Origin: Cacajao melanocephalus
Lineage: Eukaryota > Chordata > Mammalia > Primates > Pitheciidae
Length of the DNA stretch: 64,000 bases
NCBI GenBank assembly: GCA_963573385.1
Contig: CAUYLG010065560.1
Coordinates: 62,001 to 126,000 of the forward strand
Reading direction: 5' to 3'
Shown here piece after piece: positions 33,695 through 50,244 of this stretch (positions are counted from its first letter, which is position 1; each line of letters opens with the position of its first letter). Below the pieces are notes generated by a model that was not told where the DNA came from, searched no databases, and was given only the letters and a program-made list of their open reading frames with translations. The translations under genes and the position numbers were made by a program.

Positions 33695-34125
33695 TGGATT
33701 TGTGTTTTAAGGGACACTCTACGTGCTAGTTAGAAAAGGGTTGGTTGGGGGTTAAGACTAGAAGCTGGTAGACCAGTTGGCAGCCCTGGAAGCTCTGCTG
33801 GAGGACAGGCGGCAGGAGCTGGACTGGGTGTTGGCACTGGAGATGGTGAGGAGTGGTCAGCTCCTGGACATGTCTCAAGGCATAAGGACAAGGCTTGCTG
33901 AGGGACTGGCCACAGGATGAGGAGTAGGGAGGAAGCGCGCCCAATCCCCTGCACCTGAGCAAATGCGTTACCAGTTACTGAGATGGGGAAGAGGGAGAAG
34001 AACAGATTTGGGTTGAAGAGGTGGGGAGGCGTCAGGTGTTGTCTTTTAGGCATGTTAAGTTTGAGATTGCTAGTGGATGTCCCATATGTCAACTAGGCAG
34101 CTGGGTACCTGAGTCTGGGTCTTAG

Positions 34126-34962
<837 letters not shown>

Positions 34963-35292
34963 TGAACCTCTGGAGTCTGGATTCCACAAGTCCCATACAC
35001 CTAGTCAAACACAGGACTTGTGGTCTTTCTTGATTCAAATACTGGTAAGTTTTCCTGGTCTTGCAGGGATAGGAAGTCAGGAGCATTGAAATCATGGGCT
35101 CCCAAAATAAAGATTTCCCTCAACAGGTATTCCATTTCAGACTCCAACAATTTTGTTTACAGCACATTCATTTGTATTGTGGGCCCATTGGATAATATCC
35201 CACTGCTTTATCCCACTCTTCTTATGGTATCCTCATTTTATCTTAGCTAACAATACCAAACTTCAACATATAAAGTAATAAAAGAACATTTC

Positions 35293-35800
<508 letters not shown>

Positions 35801-35811
35801 TCAGTCCTTAC

Positions 35812-35881
35812 CTGGGAGGCTTGTCGCATTTGCAGAACCTCTGGGAAGAGTATTATTGTTGTCTTTATTAGTAGTAGGTGC
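35812..35881 (-). CDS. IL6R: IL6R exon 8, stalk
   Basis: This 70-bp exon lies between TCTCTTTTAG and CCCAG|GTAAGG. It encodes residues 333-355, APTTNKDNNNTLPRGSANAT then SLP, plus one base of Val356. This is the flexible stalk between the fibronectin domains and the membrane. The sequon at Asn350 (NAT), which regulates shedding in human, is kept. The middle differs sharply from human as I remember it (DDDNILFRD there, DNNNTLPRG here). It has lost acidic residues and created an extra N-X-T sequon, Asn341-Asn342-Thr343. Confidence 0.94.
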
Positions 35882-36199
35882 CTAAAAGAGACATTTCTCA
35901 CCATCAGCCTGTTTCTGCAGATTCCACCATCATTCAGAACCAGTTCAGAGAACCTCCTCAGAGCCCTCCCTGATCCACCCAAAACATTCCTTTCTCCATT
36001 TCATCCGTAACAGTGGAAAAGACAATAATCCTATTATTTGCATGTTTTTCTAACCACACCTGATAAGTGGATAGAGAAGGTGAGGCTTTCTTTCCACCTG
36101 TCTCTCCAATAAAAGCTTAAGGGCACAGCACCCTGCACAGAGAAGATACTCAATGGATACGTGAAGGCAGCTGTCGTCCTTACAGGTCCGATGCCAGGG

Positions 36200-36620
<421 letters not shown>

Positions 36621-37314
36621 CTCCCTTGTAAGGTCAACATAAGGAGCCAATGAAACAGCAAATGCCAGGCTCACAGTTTAGCAGGATGTGGCCAGTCCTC
36701 AGTCGGTGTCAGTTTACCCAGAACCCATGTTGGGAGCACTGTAGTCCCATGGGTACGGGCTTCAACTGCAGCTGTTCCTACGTGGAACACAGATACGGTT
36801 CAAGAGCCCCCGGCTCCTTCCCTGTGCTGCACAGCTCCAGAAGTGTCTATGCCTCCCAGCTTAGCATTTAGGGAATTAAGGGGCCACAGGAGGAGACACA
36901 GTTGGATAGGAAATTGGATCACTCCAGGAATTTGTTAAGGAGCTTCAGAGATAATCTTCTTTCCAGCAAATTATGACACCAGGAGTCCACAGGGGAAGGA
37001 CTCAGATGAACAGAATCTAATCTCAAGCTAAGCTGTGAACAGTGTCCGAAAAGCTCAGAGATGAAATTGCAACCGCTAGACACAGGGCAGTTCTGCGTGC
37101 CAGGCCAGGGCTGCTCCACACCTGACAGTCCTGGGACAAGAGAACTTCTATGATTCCCTTTCATAGGGGCTTGAAAAGCACAGGTAACTCACCATGGTCA
37201 CATTTCTAGTCAGTGACATAGCTGGGATTTAAGCCAAATTAGGTCTGGCATCAGCCCGCACGCCTACCCAGTAGGTGCTGCTGCCCTGGCTCTTTTACAA
37301 GAACAGGAGCTCAC

Positions 37315-37361
37315 CTGCGTGGGGGTGGACACCTCCTTCTCAGCTGGAGGACTCCTGGATT
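37315..37361 (-). CDS. IL6R: IL6R exon 7, stalk start
   Basis: A 47-bp mini-exon lying between CTTCTGTCCGCAG and ACGCAG|GTGAGC. It completes Glu317 and encodes SRSPPAEKEVSTPTQ (318-332), a Pro/Ser/Thr-rich start of the stalk that is a likely O-glycosylation substrate. Phase and length match the human exon. An Asn in human (PPAENEV) appears as Lys here, and Met as Thr. Confidence 0.94.
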
Positions 37362-37444
37362 CTGCGGACAGAAGAAACGGTCAGTTATTAGTGATTCATG
37401 GGCCCTGGAGTCCTGTCTCAGGGGCTTCAGAATCAGAAAAAAGT

Positions 37445-38340
37445 TCATCTCAATGTTATTTAAAAGAACAGCATGCTGGAAATAACCAAATATCCAACCA
37501 TAAGGCACTAGCTATATAAATTATGGTATACCTATATAACGCAAAAAGCTTTAAAATTTATTTTATACATATATATACACGTGTGTGCGTGTGTATTTTT
37601 TGTTTTGTTTTGTTTTTTGAGATGGAGTTTCACTCTTTCACCCAGGTTGGAATAAAGTGTCACGGTCTCGGCTCACTGCAACCTCCACCTACTGGGTTTA
37701 AGCAATTCTTCTGCTTCAGCCTCCCAAGTAGCTGGGATTATAGGTGTCCGTCACCACACCCAGCTAATTTTTGTATTTTAGTAGAGATGAGGTTTCACCA
37801 TGTTGGCCAGGCTGGTCTAGAACTCCTGACGTCAGGGGATCCACCCACTTCAGCCTCCCAAAGTGCTAGGATTACAGGCATGACCTACTGCACCTGGCCA
37901 ATTATTCTATTTTTTGAGGCAGGTTCTCACTTTGTTGCCAGGCTGGAGTGCAGTGGCATGATCATGGCTCAGGGTAGCCTTAACTTCTAGGTTTCATGAT
38001 CCTCCCATTTCAGCTTCCCAAGTAGCTGGGACTACAGGCATGTGCCACCACACCTGGCCAAAAGTATTTTAGAAAAACATTGAAGACATGATATACGAAA
38101 AATGCAAGGCAAGAAAAATTCCATGTATTTTGATCCAAACTTTCTAAAGAAACATATTTCTATGATAATTGTGTAATACAATACATATCATAATACTATA
38201 TATCTACACACAGGAAGAAGAAAATGGAAAGATACACATCACCAGATATAAGCACTGTTTCAATTTCCTTCTCTGCAGCTTTTTGCAATAAAAAATATAT
38301 AAACAAATATTCACCTGCCTGCATGGGTCTAATAAACATT
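37445..38340 (+). mobile_element. L1M remnant split by Alus
   Basis: AATTATGGTATACCTATATA before the Alus and AGAAAATGGAAAGATACACA after them are L1M 3'-end text. The block starts about 85 bases upstream of exon 7 in IL6R sense. Confidence 0.55.
37595..38061 (-). mobile_element. Alu and adjoining Alu monomer
   Basis: A full reversed Alu (37595-37899) is followed by a partial reversed one (37909-38061). Both sit inside the L1M remnant. Confidence 0.83.
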
Positions 38341-38744
38341 GCAGCAGCAGGGATGTGGACCAGGCACCCTCACAGCTCCCTCCTCCTCTGCGGGAACAGC
38401 GTTTCTGTAGCAACCCCAAGCCAAGAGGAGGCTAGGTATCTAAGCGAAAGCCTGGGTCTTAACCATAACAGGCAGTGAGTGGAATGCTCTGGATTTCAAA
38501 ACATTTTCTTGTCAGCTCCTCATTTTTCCATCAGGAATTCTAAAATTCCACAGAATGGTTTACACAAAAATGACGAGCCTCGCCGGGCCAGGAGTAAGAA
38601 GGACTAGCAAGGAGGTGGGGAGAGGGTGATCCTGCTTCTGTGTGGGGGAGGGATTCCAGAATTCCTGGAGGATGCTGTCACCAGTAACGGGGAAATCACA
38701 CACCAGCAGCGCTAGAGGGGGTGTAAGAACGCATCCATTCTTCT

Positions 38745-38835
38745 CATTGTACAGAGGGGAAACAGAGGCCCAGAGAGGGAGAGTGACTTGTCCAAGGCCA
38801 CATAGCAAGTGTGACCAGAATTGAACCTAGAATTA
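38745..38835 (+). repeat. MIR fragment
   Basis: GAGGGGAAACAGAGGCCCAG, GTGACTTGTCCAAGGCCACA and TAGCAAGTG are MIR text. Confidence 0.6.
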
Positions 38836-39000
38836 ATTCATGAGAGGGACCAGTTTCTTATCGCTTTGCATTCTTCCCAGCCCAGCCCAGCCCAGCAGAA
38901 AACAGTTACACTGGTAGCCCAGGGTGTCTAAAGGATGACCTGAGGGCGTGGGGGCGCTAGAATGAAAGCTGAAATCAGAAGACAAAGAAGAAGATGGGGA

Positions 39001-39140
39001 CAGGCCAGACTCTAACCTGTAATCCCAGCACTTTCGGAGGCTGAGGTGGGAGAATCGCTTGAGGCCAGGAGTTTGAGACCAGCCTGTGTAACACAGTAAG
39101 ACCTCATCTCTTAAAAAAAAGAAGAAGAAAAGAAGAAGAT
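39001..39140 (+). mobile_element. Old Alu left monomer (FLAM-like)
   Basis: A single left monomer with CGCTTGAGGCCAGGAGTTTG and a GAAGAAGAAAAGAAGAAG tail. Confidence 0.72.
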
Positions 39141-39286
39141 GGGGCAGCACTGAATAGAAAATATGACTGACCACAGACACTCATGCAGTCCAGCAGTTTC
39201 CCAAACGCAGCAGAGTCAGCTTCGTCTGGAGCCTTTTAGGCTCCACTTTGTCTGTCGCCTCAGAACCATGGAAATGGGACCTAGGC

Positions 39287-39590
<304 letters not shown>

Positions 39591-39942
39591 CGGGTTTTTT
39601 AAAGGCTCTTCATACTATATTCAACAGAGATGCTTTAGGAAGAAAGTTTCTACCCTCAGTCCTGACCCCAACACAGCCAGAGAAAGCCCAGTAACCTTTG
39701 GCTTCTCAGGTTTCTGGGGTTAAAGTGGGAATGAACCACAAAGCCACAGGAAGAGGGGAGGAGAGACCATGGGACCCACAGGCTCAGCAGCTCCAGGCCA
39801 CTCCCCCATGCTGAGCAAGCGGGCCCTACTTCACACCTTTCCTCACAGCCTTTTTAAACCACTCAACAGAGAACTCATCACTGCTCCTCCGCTTGTGCAG
39901 AAACAAATAAATAAACCTCTTGAGGAGCCGACGGACTGCTGA

Positions 39943-40434
<492 letters not shown>

Positions 40435-40544
40435 AAACATCCTTTCTTTCATGAAATTATGGTGATAATAAATGCTAATAACTATTTTTCACTTACTTGT
40501 TTAATTTTATGCCCTTACTTACCAAAATTAAAAGCTGGCAACCG

Positions 40545-40880
<336 letters not shown>

Positions 40881-41319
40881 TTAAAATTTTACAGACCTGT
40901 GAAATCCCAACATTTAGGAATCACCCAGTTGTGCACAGGAACGTCAGGCAGTGGGCAAGGGGAGGACGCGGGAGGAGGGTCATGGAGAGGGACATGAAAA
41001 GTGGAGTGCGCCAGGACAGCTGACTGCCAGATGCTGCTGAGATGCGGCCAGTGGTGAGAACCCAAACCAAGGCACAGACATTTGGCGCCGGCTTGACGTG
41101 CAGGCTCCTGGCTGGGTAGCTGGGTGGGTGGGGTGTCCCCTTGACAAGCTGGGCAGGGAGGTCTGTGAGGGATGTGGTATATTTGGTATTTGGTTTGGGT
41201 CATGCTGAGCACCTGGCACAGGAGGGAGGCTCTGGCCAGAAGTCAGGGCTGAGCTGAAAACATGAATCCAGAGCTCAAGAAACAGGCTTGGCAGGAGACT
41301 CGGGTGAAAGGCAATCACG

Positions 41320-41470
41320 CTGGCATTTATGGCACCCTTGTCACGTGCCAGGCTCTGTGCTAACTGCTTCTTACCTCATTGAAGCCTCACAACCCAGCGA
41401 GGCTGAGTTTGGGTTTTCTGAGGCAGGCATTATTATACTTCCCCAGGGTCGTGCCAGACAAGGGCAAGGA
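41320..41470 (-). repeat. MIR
   Basis: CACGTGCCAGGCTCTGTGCT and ACCTCATTGAAGCCTCACAA are MIR text. Confidence 0.55.
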
Positions 41471-41951
41471 CAGCAACTAGACGCAACGCTGCCTGCCGCC
41501 AGAGCCAGTGCTCTGCACAAAGTGGCAGGTGATGCAGTGAGTGGGCGGGGTCCCCGGTGGAATGTTCCAGAAAGCTGCAGAAAACAGGGCAGAGAGGGAA
41601 TTCGGGATGCCACACAGAGAAGTGAACAGGACAAACTCTCTCCAGAAATGTGTAACCAAGTCTCTTTAACCCCAGAATGTCCCACTTGGGAGTGCTGCAG
41701 AGAGGAACAAAACAAACTCCTCCAGAATGCATGGCCAAAGAGTTTGAGAAGACAGTATATAGCTGGAGGGGCCACCGCCCAGCCCTGGCTTCCTGTGCAA
41801 ATACAAACCTTTGGCAGCACCTCGTCCAACAGCTGTGATTCCCACTCTTGGGGAAAAAGAGAGGGAGTTAAAGGATTATTTGTGAGGAGCAAGGAATAAT
41901 TAATGGGCTTTTCCCGGGCATTTTGCCCACGCCCTCTTTGAAAAGGGGCTC

Positions 41952-42223
41952 CAACCTGGCACAATGGCTCATGCCTATAAATCCCAGAGCTTTGGAAGGC
42001 CGAGGCAGGAGGATCACTCAAGGCCTGTGCAACATAGGTGACTTCATCTCTATAAAATGTTTTTTAAAAAATTAGCCAGGCATGATGATGCATGCCTATA
42101 GTCCTAGCTACTCAGAGGCTGAGGCAGGAGAATCATTTGAGCCCAGGAGTTCAAGGCTGGAGTGAGCTATGATTATGCCACTGCACTCCGGCAACAGTGA
42201 GACCCTGTCTCAAAAAAAAAAAA
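41952..42223 (+). mobile_element. Alu with shortened left arm
   Basis: Starts ACCTGGCACAATGGCTCATG, with part of the left monomer missing. Its tail expands into the purine tract that follows. Confidence 0.8.
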
Positions 42224-42371
42224 GGAACGAAAGAAAAGAAAGGAAAGGAAGAAAAAGAAAGAGAGAAAGAGAGAAAGAAGAAGGAAAGAAAGAGAAAGAA
42301 AGAAAGAAAGAGAGAGAGAGAAAGAAGAAGGAAAGAAATAGAAAGAAAGAGAAAGAAAGGAAAAGAAAGAT
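42224..42371 (+). repeat. Purine microsatellite (GAAA/GAGA)n
   Basis: About 150 bases of nearly pure A/G grown from an Alu tail. It is a pyrimidine tract in the IL6R transcript. Confidence 0.93.
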
Positions 42372-42849
42372 TTTGTGGTTTCCGCAGACTCAATGTTGAT
42401 GTGACAGGGAGAACTCCCATCAGGAGGGGACACATTCAGAACTCCTACTTGGGAGGAAGCCGCCGACCGCGCGCCTTGTCCACAGGTACCAGTCTGTCTT
42501 TCCTGCCCTGCACAATTTCCATGAGCCGCTGCTACAGATGCTGACAGATGTGACCTGGCCTTGCTGGCCAAAGCAGGACAAAGACAGAGTGACTCTGGGG
42601 CCCCCCCTTCATACGAAAGGCTCTCCTGGGGCTACAGTCTGTGCGGGGGCCAGGCCCCAGCCTCAAGGGGCTGCACCTGCTGAAGTCCAGGCTCCAGAGA
42701 CCCCCTCTATGGCCTTCCACCTCCACTCCTACAGGGGCCCACCAAGGCCGGCCTCCACCTGCCGCACTCAGACCACCCACCCGCACGCCTGTGTCAGCCT
42801 CACCAAGCAGCTCCCTGTCACCTCCCGTTGCTCACAGCTCCTTGCCTTG

Positions 42850-43040
42850 GCTCCTGTTGTTCTCTCTGCCTACAATCCCCATTTTCTATCTGGGACCCTC
42901 CTACACATCCTTCAAGACACTATTCAATTGTCACCTCCTCCATGAAGCTTTCCCTGCTATGTCTAAACCCCGCAAACAGAACGGTCTGCTTACAGCCTTA
43001 TCGTGCTGTGCGCACCATCTATTACATATTAGATATAGTA
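42850..43040 (+). repeat. L2 remnant
   Basis: CATCCTTCAAGACACTATTC, CACCTCCTCCATGAAGCTTT and CCCTGCTATGTCT are L2 text. Confidence 0.65.
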
Positions 43041-43261
43041 CAGTGGGACTCGCGCCCTCCTGCAGCCCCCTCAGCACATACTAAAACCACCAGGAAAGCT
43101 TTCTCACCCACCCACCAGATTCCAACGCAGTGAGTTCAGGATGGCATCCAGGATAGTGATTCTGGGATGTCCCTGGTCCCACTCTTCTCTGCCCAAGAAC
43201 CAGCACTGCCCTCTAATTGCTGATCCCCTTACATGTGCACTATGCTTTAACGTTTCTAGAG

Positions 43262-43460
43262 AATATCTTTTCATTAGACTCACAAAAACTCTCTGAAAGG
43301 GACAAGATAGGTGCTACCATCCCTACTTTACAGATGGCGAGACTGAGGCTCTGAAAGCAGAACTAACTTTACCAGTGTCATACAACCTGATTCCAGGTGC
43401 TTCCCAGGACCTCTGTGTCTCTCAGAGGCCAACACTCCCACACCTAGGCTGGGAGCAAGG
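43262..43460 (-). repeat. MIR
   Basis: CCCTACTTTACAGATGGCGA and GACTGAGGCTCTGAAAGC are MIR text. Confidence 0.55.
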
Positions 43461-44271
43461 TGCATCCTGCCTGTCTGGGCCATGAGAGCTGAAGGTCCTT
43501 GGGGTGGCTAAGCTCACCCCACATAGTGATACAGTGTCTAGTACGCGGGCGCGTCCCTAACAGCCACATAACCGCGGACCATAACACACACCTCACCCAG
43601 TGTTCTAACCTTCCTCTTATTTTTCAGAACTCTCCACCAATTTCCAACCCGAATGCCCCTCTTGCATCAAAATTATCCAAGTTCCTCTTGCTCTGCCCTC
43701 AGCAGAGAGGGAAACAGCAGGTTTCTTTCATGGATATATTCACTACTGGGTTTTGAAGAGTTCCCCTGCCTCAAACCACACATGTATAGCATGGAGAGCT
43801 CAAAGTCTTCCACTGCTTATGTGAAAGAAACCGACTGCTTCGTCTGAGCTCCCACAGAAGCTGTGTCTATGCAGGCCACAGAAACACATCACCTGGAAAG
43901 TGGAGATCCTACCCAGTGCCGGCCAGACAGCCCCCACCGCACCATTTTCCAATAAAGGGAGGTGTCAGCAACTTAAAGAGGGACATCCATAAATGAGACC
44001 AGATTCAGGGGTGGGTGGCCAGACAGGTGAGAAACTCACAGACCATCCCATATAACAACCTGGGAAGAGGAACCCAAGCAGATGCAGGTCTGGGAACTCC
44101 AAAAGAATTCAGAGAGGGCAGACTAGGAAATTTGTCATCGGTTATCCCCAAGGACAGAGCAAGGGCCAGTGAGGCCAGAGTCAGGTTCACATAAGAAAGA
44201 ACTTTCTATTTGAATAGATAATTCTCCAAAGATATATGAATGGCCAAGAAGCACATGAAAAGATGCTCAGG

Positions 44272-44570
44272 CTAGGTGCAGTGGCTCACACCTGTAATCC
44301 CAGCACTTTAGGAGGCCAAGACAAGTGGATCATTTGAGGTCAGCAGTTCAAGAGCAGCCTGACCAACATGGTGAAACTCCGTCTCTACTAAAAATACAAA
44401 AATTAGCTGGCTGTGGTGGCACATGCCAATCCCAATTATTCAGGCATGAGAATCACTTGAAGACGGGAGGTGGAGGTTGCAGGGAGCCAAGATCATCCCA
44501 CTGCAGTCCAGACTGGGCGACAGAGAGAGAGACTCTGTCTCAAAAAACAGACAAACAAAAAAGACATTAA
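44272..44570 (+). mobile_element. Alu in L1M
   Basis: Full Alu with tail CAAAAAACAGACAAACAAAA. Confidence 0.86.
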
Positions 44571-44766
44571 TTATTAGGGAAATGCAAATCAAAACCACAG
44601 TGAGATAATACTTCACATCCACAAGGAGGACTATTATAACAAAATGAAAACAAGTGTTGGCAAGCATGTGGAGAAATTAGAACCCTAATACACTCTGATG
44701 TAAGTGTAAAATGGTGCAGCCACTGTGGAAAACAGCATGGCATTTCCACAAACATTTAAAAATAGA

Positions 44767-45355
<589 letters not shown>

Positions 45356-45548
45356 TTACTATTTAACAGATTCTGTGTTTCAATTTTACAAGATAAAGGA
45401 AGTCCTGGAGATGTAAAGTGGTGATGGTTGCACAATGATACTTAAAGCCACAGAGCTGTGCACCTAAAAATAATATAAATGGGGTCTCTCTCTCTCCCCC
45501 CCCATATAAAAAAAAAGAGAGAGAAAGAAAATAATAATAATATAAATG

Positions 45549-45876
<328 letters not shown>

Positions 45877-46805
45877 TTATGTATATTTTACAATTTAAAC
45901 ATTTTTAGAAGAAGAAACTTTCTAAGAAAACGAGACTGCTTAAAGCTACTTGTGACTATCTAAACTAAGTGGTTGGAATAAAAGGTAAAATAGGGGTCAG
46001 CCTATATCTGGAATTCCTCTTCCTCTGCATGATGTTAGAGCTGATTTTTCCCCCTTAAAAAGGCCTCCAAAGCCACACCGATGCTTAGCATTCAGATAAT
46101 GAGTATGTTTGGCTCAAAGTATATACAAATAAAAGAAAACCATGGACAGGTCAATACAATCTCCCCTGAAGGATGTGCTGATGTATTAAAATGGTCTTCC
46201 TAAGTAAGATGTAGTAGTCAGGCCCAGTCTTCGTCCAGGTCTGAGCAGGAAATAAGCTTTTGAGGAGAGGGCCCAATAGAAAGCTGGCTCCTGTTCTTGA
46301 TGAACGGGGAAAGTGCCAACGAAGACGGAAGCCTGCCCTTGGTATTACTGCATCCAACTAGCATTACATCCTAGCCCCCAGCCTACTCCTCTGGCTCTCC
46401 CCGGGACAGGAAAGGCAAGGGACAAGGACTCCGCAGTGCAAAGCCAGCCAGGAGAAGAGCCATCACCCCCCCACCCTCCAATCTGGGGGAAGAATGTGCA
46501 GCCTGTAGGTAAAACGCCTCTCTCCCTGGGGCCAGGGCTAGGAGAAGGTGGCAGGGGTAGGGATGAGACTGATGTCTTTCTACCTTTTCATTTTTATCCA
46601 TACTTAGTCAAATAAATGGGTATCTTAATCTTTTTTTGTTCTAACTAACTGCCAAGTATTTAAGAATGATTAATTTGGTTCAACTATGCCACAGGGCTAG
46701 AAACATGTAACCCCAACACGAGCCAGAAAGCCATTCTACAACAAAAACGTTGGGAACAATAAAACAGATTGCTACAAGGGGTAGTAAGCTCTCCATCTCT
46801 GGAAG

Positions 46806-47316
46806 CATTCAAGCGATTCTCCTGACTGAGCCTCCCGAGAAGCTGGGACTACAGGCTCACACCACCATGCCCGGTTAATTTTTGTGTTTTTAGAAGAGAC
46901 AGGGTTTCACCATGTTGTCCAGGATAGTCTCAATCTCTTGACCTCATGATCCGCCTGCCTCGGCTTCCCAAAGTGCTGGGATTATAGGAATGAGCCACTG
47001 CACCGGGCCAACATTTTTTTTTTTTTTTTGGAGACAGGGTTTCTCCTCGTTACCCAGGCTGGAGTACCATGGTGCAATCACAGCTCACTGCAACCCCTCC
47101 CTCCTGGGCTCAAGCAATCCTCCCACCTCAGCCTCCTAAGTAGCTGGGACCATAGGCACGGGCCACCATGCCTGGCTAATTTTTTAAAATTTTTTGTAGA
47201 GACGGGGTTTCCGCCATGTTGCCCAGGCTTGTCTGAAACTCCCTGGCCTCCAGCGATCAACCCGCCTTGGCCTCCCAAAGTGCTGGGATTACTGGTGTGA
47301 GCCACCGCACCCGGCT
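46806..47316 (-). mobile_element. Truncated Alu and full Alu in tandem
   Basis: A partial reversed Alu (46806-47010) is followed by a complete one (47012-47316). Confidence 0.84.
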
Positions 47317-47635
47317 AAACTTCTAAAATTTTTAATCAAATTAATACATGCACATGGCAAAGAAGTAATAAACAGCTTATAACACTGAGCAGTGGTCGCT
47401 TGTCCCACACCCTCCACTTCTACTCTTGCTTTCTGAGGAAGCTGCTCGACTCTTTCTGTTTCTAGTTCTTCTGTTAGTGCCCTCCTTAACTCTAAACAAC
47501 AAGTTTATACGGCTTTCTTTTCTTCCCTGATAAAACAATTTGAGACATTATCTATCAATACCCTGCTACGAAAGGTTAGGATTTAGCAGACCTAGAATGC
47601 AGGAATCTCCCTGACCACAACCCAGAGAGTGGTCA

Positions 47636-47836
<201 letters not shown>

Positions 47837-48446
47837 TTAAAATATATATATTAATCATTAATCATGTCGTTACTAAATAATAAGTTTCCAAAAGTAATTG
47901 ACAACATGGAGAATACCACATTTATACATATAAATACACACACACGTATCTAGAAAAAGGAAAGCAGCATACTAACATGATCTCACTGGTTTTCTCTAGG
48001 TAGTAAAAATACTGGTGATAATTATTATCTTCTTCATATTTTTCTGGAATTTTTCATGTTCTACAACAAACATGCTAATTTCAGCAATCCCCAAATGGCA
48101 ATTATTATTACCTTTCACATTTGAAAAACATAAAAAGTATGAGTAACTACCCTAGATTAAATACCGCTAACTTCTCTGCAGCTCGTCCCTCCAGCTGTGG
48201 CAGGATCCCCACCCGCCTGCCCTGAGTCTGGGCTGGCAGCTGAGGATGAGAAGCCACAGGGAGAACCGAGGGCCCTAGCCACCAGCCAGCACCATCGTCA
48301 GACCTGTCAGCGAGGCCACCTCGGACCATCCCGATCTGACGGCAGCTGCATTCCTGATTCAGGCAAGACCAGCAGAAGAGCTGCCTAACTGACTGTATTT
48401 TTTGAATCTCAAGAAGATAAATGGTTATTGTTTTAAGCCACTCATT

Positions 48447-48754
<308 letters not shown>

Positions 48755-48851
48755 AAGCCACTCGTTTTGAGGCGACTTGTCACATAGCAATGGATACCTG
48801 ATTCAGTGAGAGTTGAAACGTCCCTTCCTTCCTCAGTGCCCACCGCCATAC

Positions 48852-48993
48852 CTGTCCAGGGTGTGCCCATGGCCTCTGGGCTCCACTCGCTCCACCTGCC
48901 TTGCCCGAACTCCTCCTGGGCGCGAAGCTGCACCACATGCCTCAGGCCGCTCCAGGCGTCGTAGATGACACAGTGATTCTGGAGGTCCCTGAC
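48852..48993 (-). CDS. IL6R: IL6R exon 6, second fibronectin-III half with WSXWS
   Basis: This 142-bp exon lies between GCCCTCAG and ACAG|GTATGG. It encodes residues 270-316 ([14 protein letters not shown] ... [19 protein letters not shown]). WSEWS is the hallmark of the class I cytokine-receptor module. Phe298, a main IL-6 contact in human, and the unpaired Cys277 are both kept. Glu302, just before the box, is Arg here, which is a charge reversal compared with remembered human sequence. The reading frame is intact. Confidence 0.96.
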
Positions 48994-49299
48994 CTGAGGG
49001 CGGGGGCACAGTGACTCTGGGGAGGGGCCCAGGGTGGTGCTAGGCAGGCAGCTCCCCAGCAGGTTGGTGCCTTGGTCAGCCCTGTGCTTTGGCTGGCAGA
49101 GGCCTCCAGAGGCTCCCACCACCCCGGAGGCTCCAATAGAGAGGGGGCTGCCCTCAGAGCCCACGGAAGCTGAAGTGCAAAGTCCCTGCCCACCCATGCA
49201 CTGTAGAATCGGGCAAGCCACAACCTTTGATGTGTCTATAGCGCAAATCTCTTCCCACATTGCTCTCCTCACAGACAGGCCTGGGAAGAGGAGACTGGC

Positions 49300-49415
49300 C
49301 TGGCATTATTCTTCTCATTTAATAAATGAGACCACCAAGGCTCAGAAAGCTTAAAATATTTATCCAAGGCCACAAAGGTAGCCAATTGTGAAGCAGGACT
49401 TAGAGCCTATGATTT
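49300..49415 (-). repeat. MIR fragment in IL6R intron 5
   Basis: TCTCATTTAATAAATGAGAC, CAAGGCTCAGAAAGC and CCAAGGCCACAAAGG are MIR text. Confidence 0.6.
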
Positions 49416-49416
49416 T

Positions 49417-49720
49417 CTTTCTTTCTTTTTTTTTTGTTTGAGATGGAGTCTCACTGTGTCACCCAGGCTGGAGTACAGTGCATGATCTCTACCCACCACA
49501 ACCTCCACCTCCCGGATTCACGCGATTCTCCAGTCTCAACCCTTCCGAGTAGCTGGGATTACAGCGCGTGCCACCACCCCTGGCTCATTTTTGTGTTTTT
49601 AGTAGAGATGGGGTTTCACCGTGTTGGCCAGGCTGCTCTTGAATTCCTGACCTTGGGTGATGCGCCCACCTCAGCCTCCTGAAGCGTCAGGATGACAGAC
49701 CTGAGCTACTACGCCCGGCC
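49417..49720 (-). mobile_element. Alu in IL6R intron 5
   Basis: Reversed full Alu. It ends 70 bases from the exon 5 donor. Confidence 0.86.
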
Positions 49721-49790
49721 TCTAGTACCTTTCTACTATGCCCAAGCATCTGGGAGCACCTTTCTGACCAGAAGTGAAACATAAATTTAC

Positions 49791-49957
49791 CATCCATGTT
49801 GTGAATGTTTTTGACCGTTCCGCCCGGTATCTGAGCTCAAATCGCAGTCTGTAGAAAGATGAGTTCCAGGAGTGGGGGTCTTGCCAGGTGACACTGAGCC
49901 AGCGGGGGTTTTTGGCCACAGCAGTGACTGTGATGTTGGCAGGAGGATCGGGCTGCA
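49791..49957 (-). CDS. IL6R: IL6R exon 5, third-domain first half
   Basis: This 167-bp exon lies between TTTTCCCACAG and GGATG|GTAAAT. It encodes residues 215-269, starting [20 protein letters not shown] and ending [10 protein letters not shown]. It starts the third extracellular domain (D3), which forms the main IL-6 binding surface with the previous domain. It includes Phe248 (NSSFYRL), an IL-6 contact, and sequons at Asn221 (NIT) and Asn245 (NSS). The donor GTAAAT is a weaker match to consensus than the other IL6R donors. Otherwise it is nearly identical to human. Confidence 0.96.
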
Positions 49958-50244
49958 CTGTGGGAAAAGGGAGCATGGATTTTATGCAGCAGCAAATACC
50001 ATGCGGGGAAGCCCAGGCAGGCTGAGATCCCAGCAGGCCGGGTCCCACCCAGCCCCGTTCACTCCCCATGCACAGCACCACAAGGGCCTGCTTCATCACT
50101 GCCACACTTCCCGGCAAGCAACGCCCAAAATGCACCAACTCACCAAACCCCTCCACCATCTCTTCCCTGCCCCTCCGAGAAGTCGATAAGGAGGATTACA
50201 TTAAAAGAGAAGGAAACTGCTGGAGCTGGGAAGAGCTTACGTAC

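Noticed and set aside
41371..42021. Open frame of 216 codons on -, sense to IL6R
   Set aside because: It covers MIR, single-copy intron 6 and an Alu start. It has no recognisable domain and no good acceptor or donor pair.
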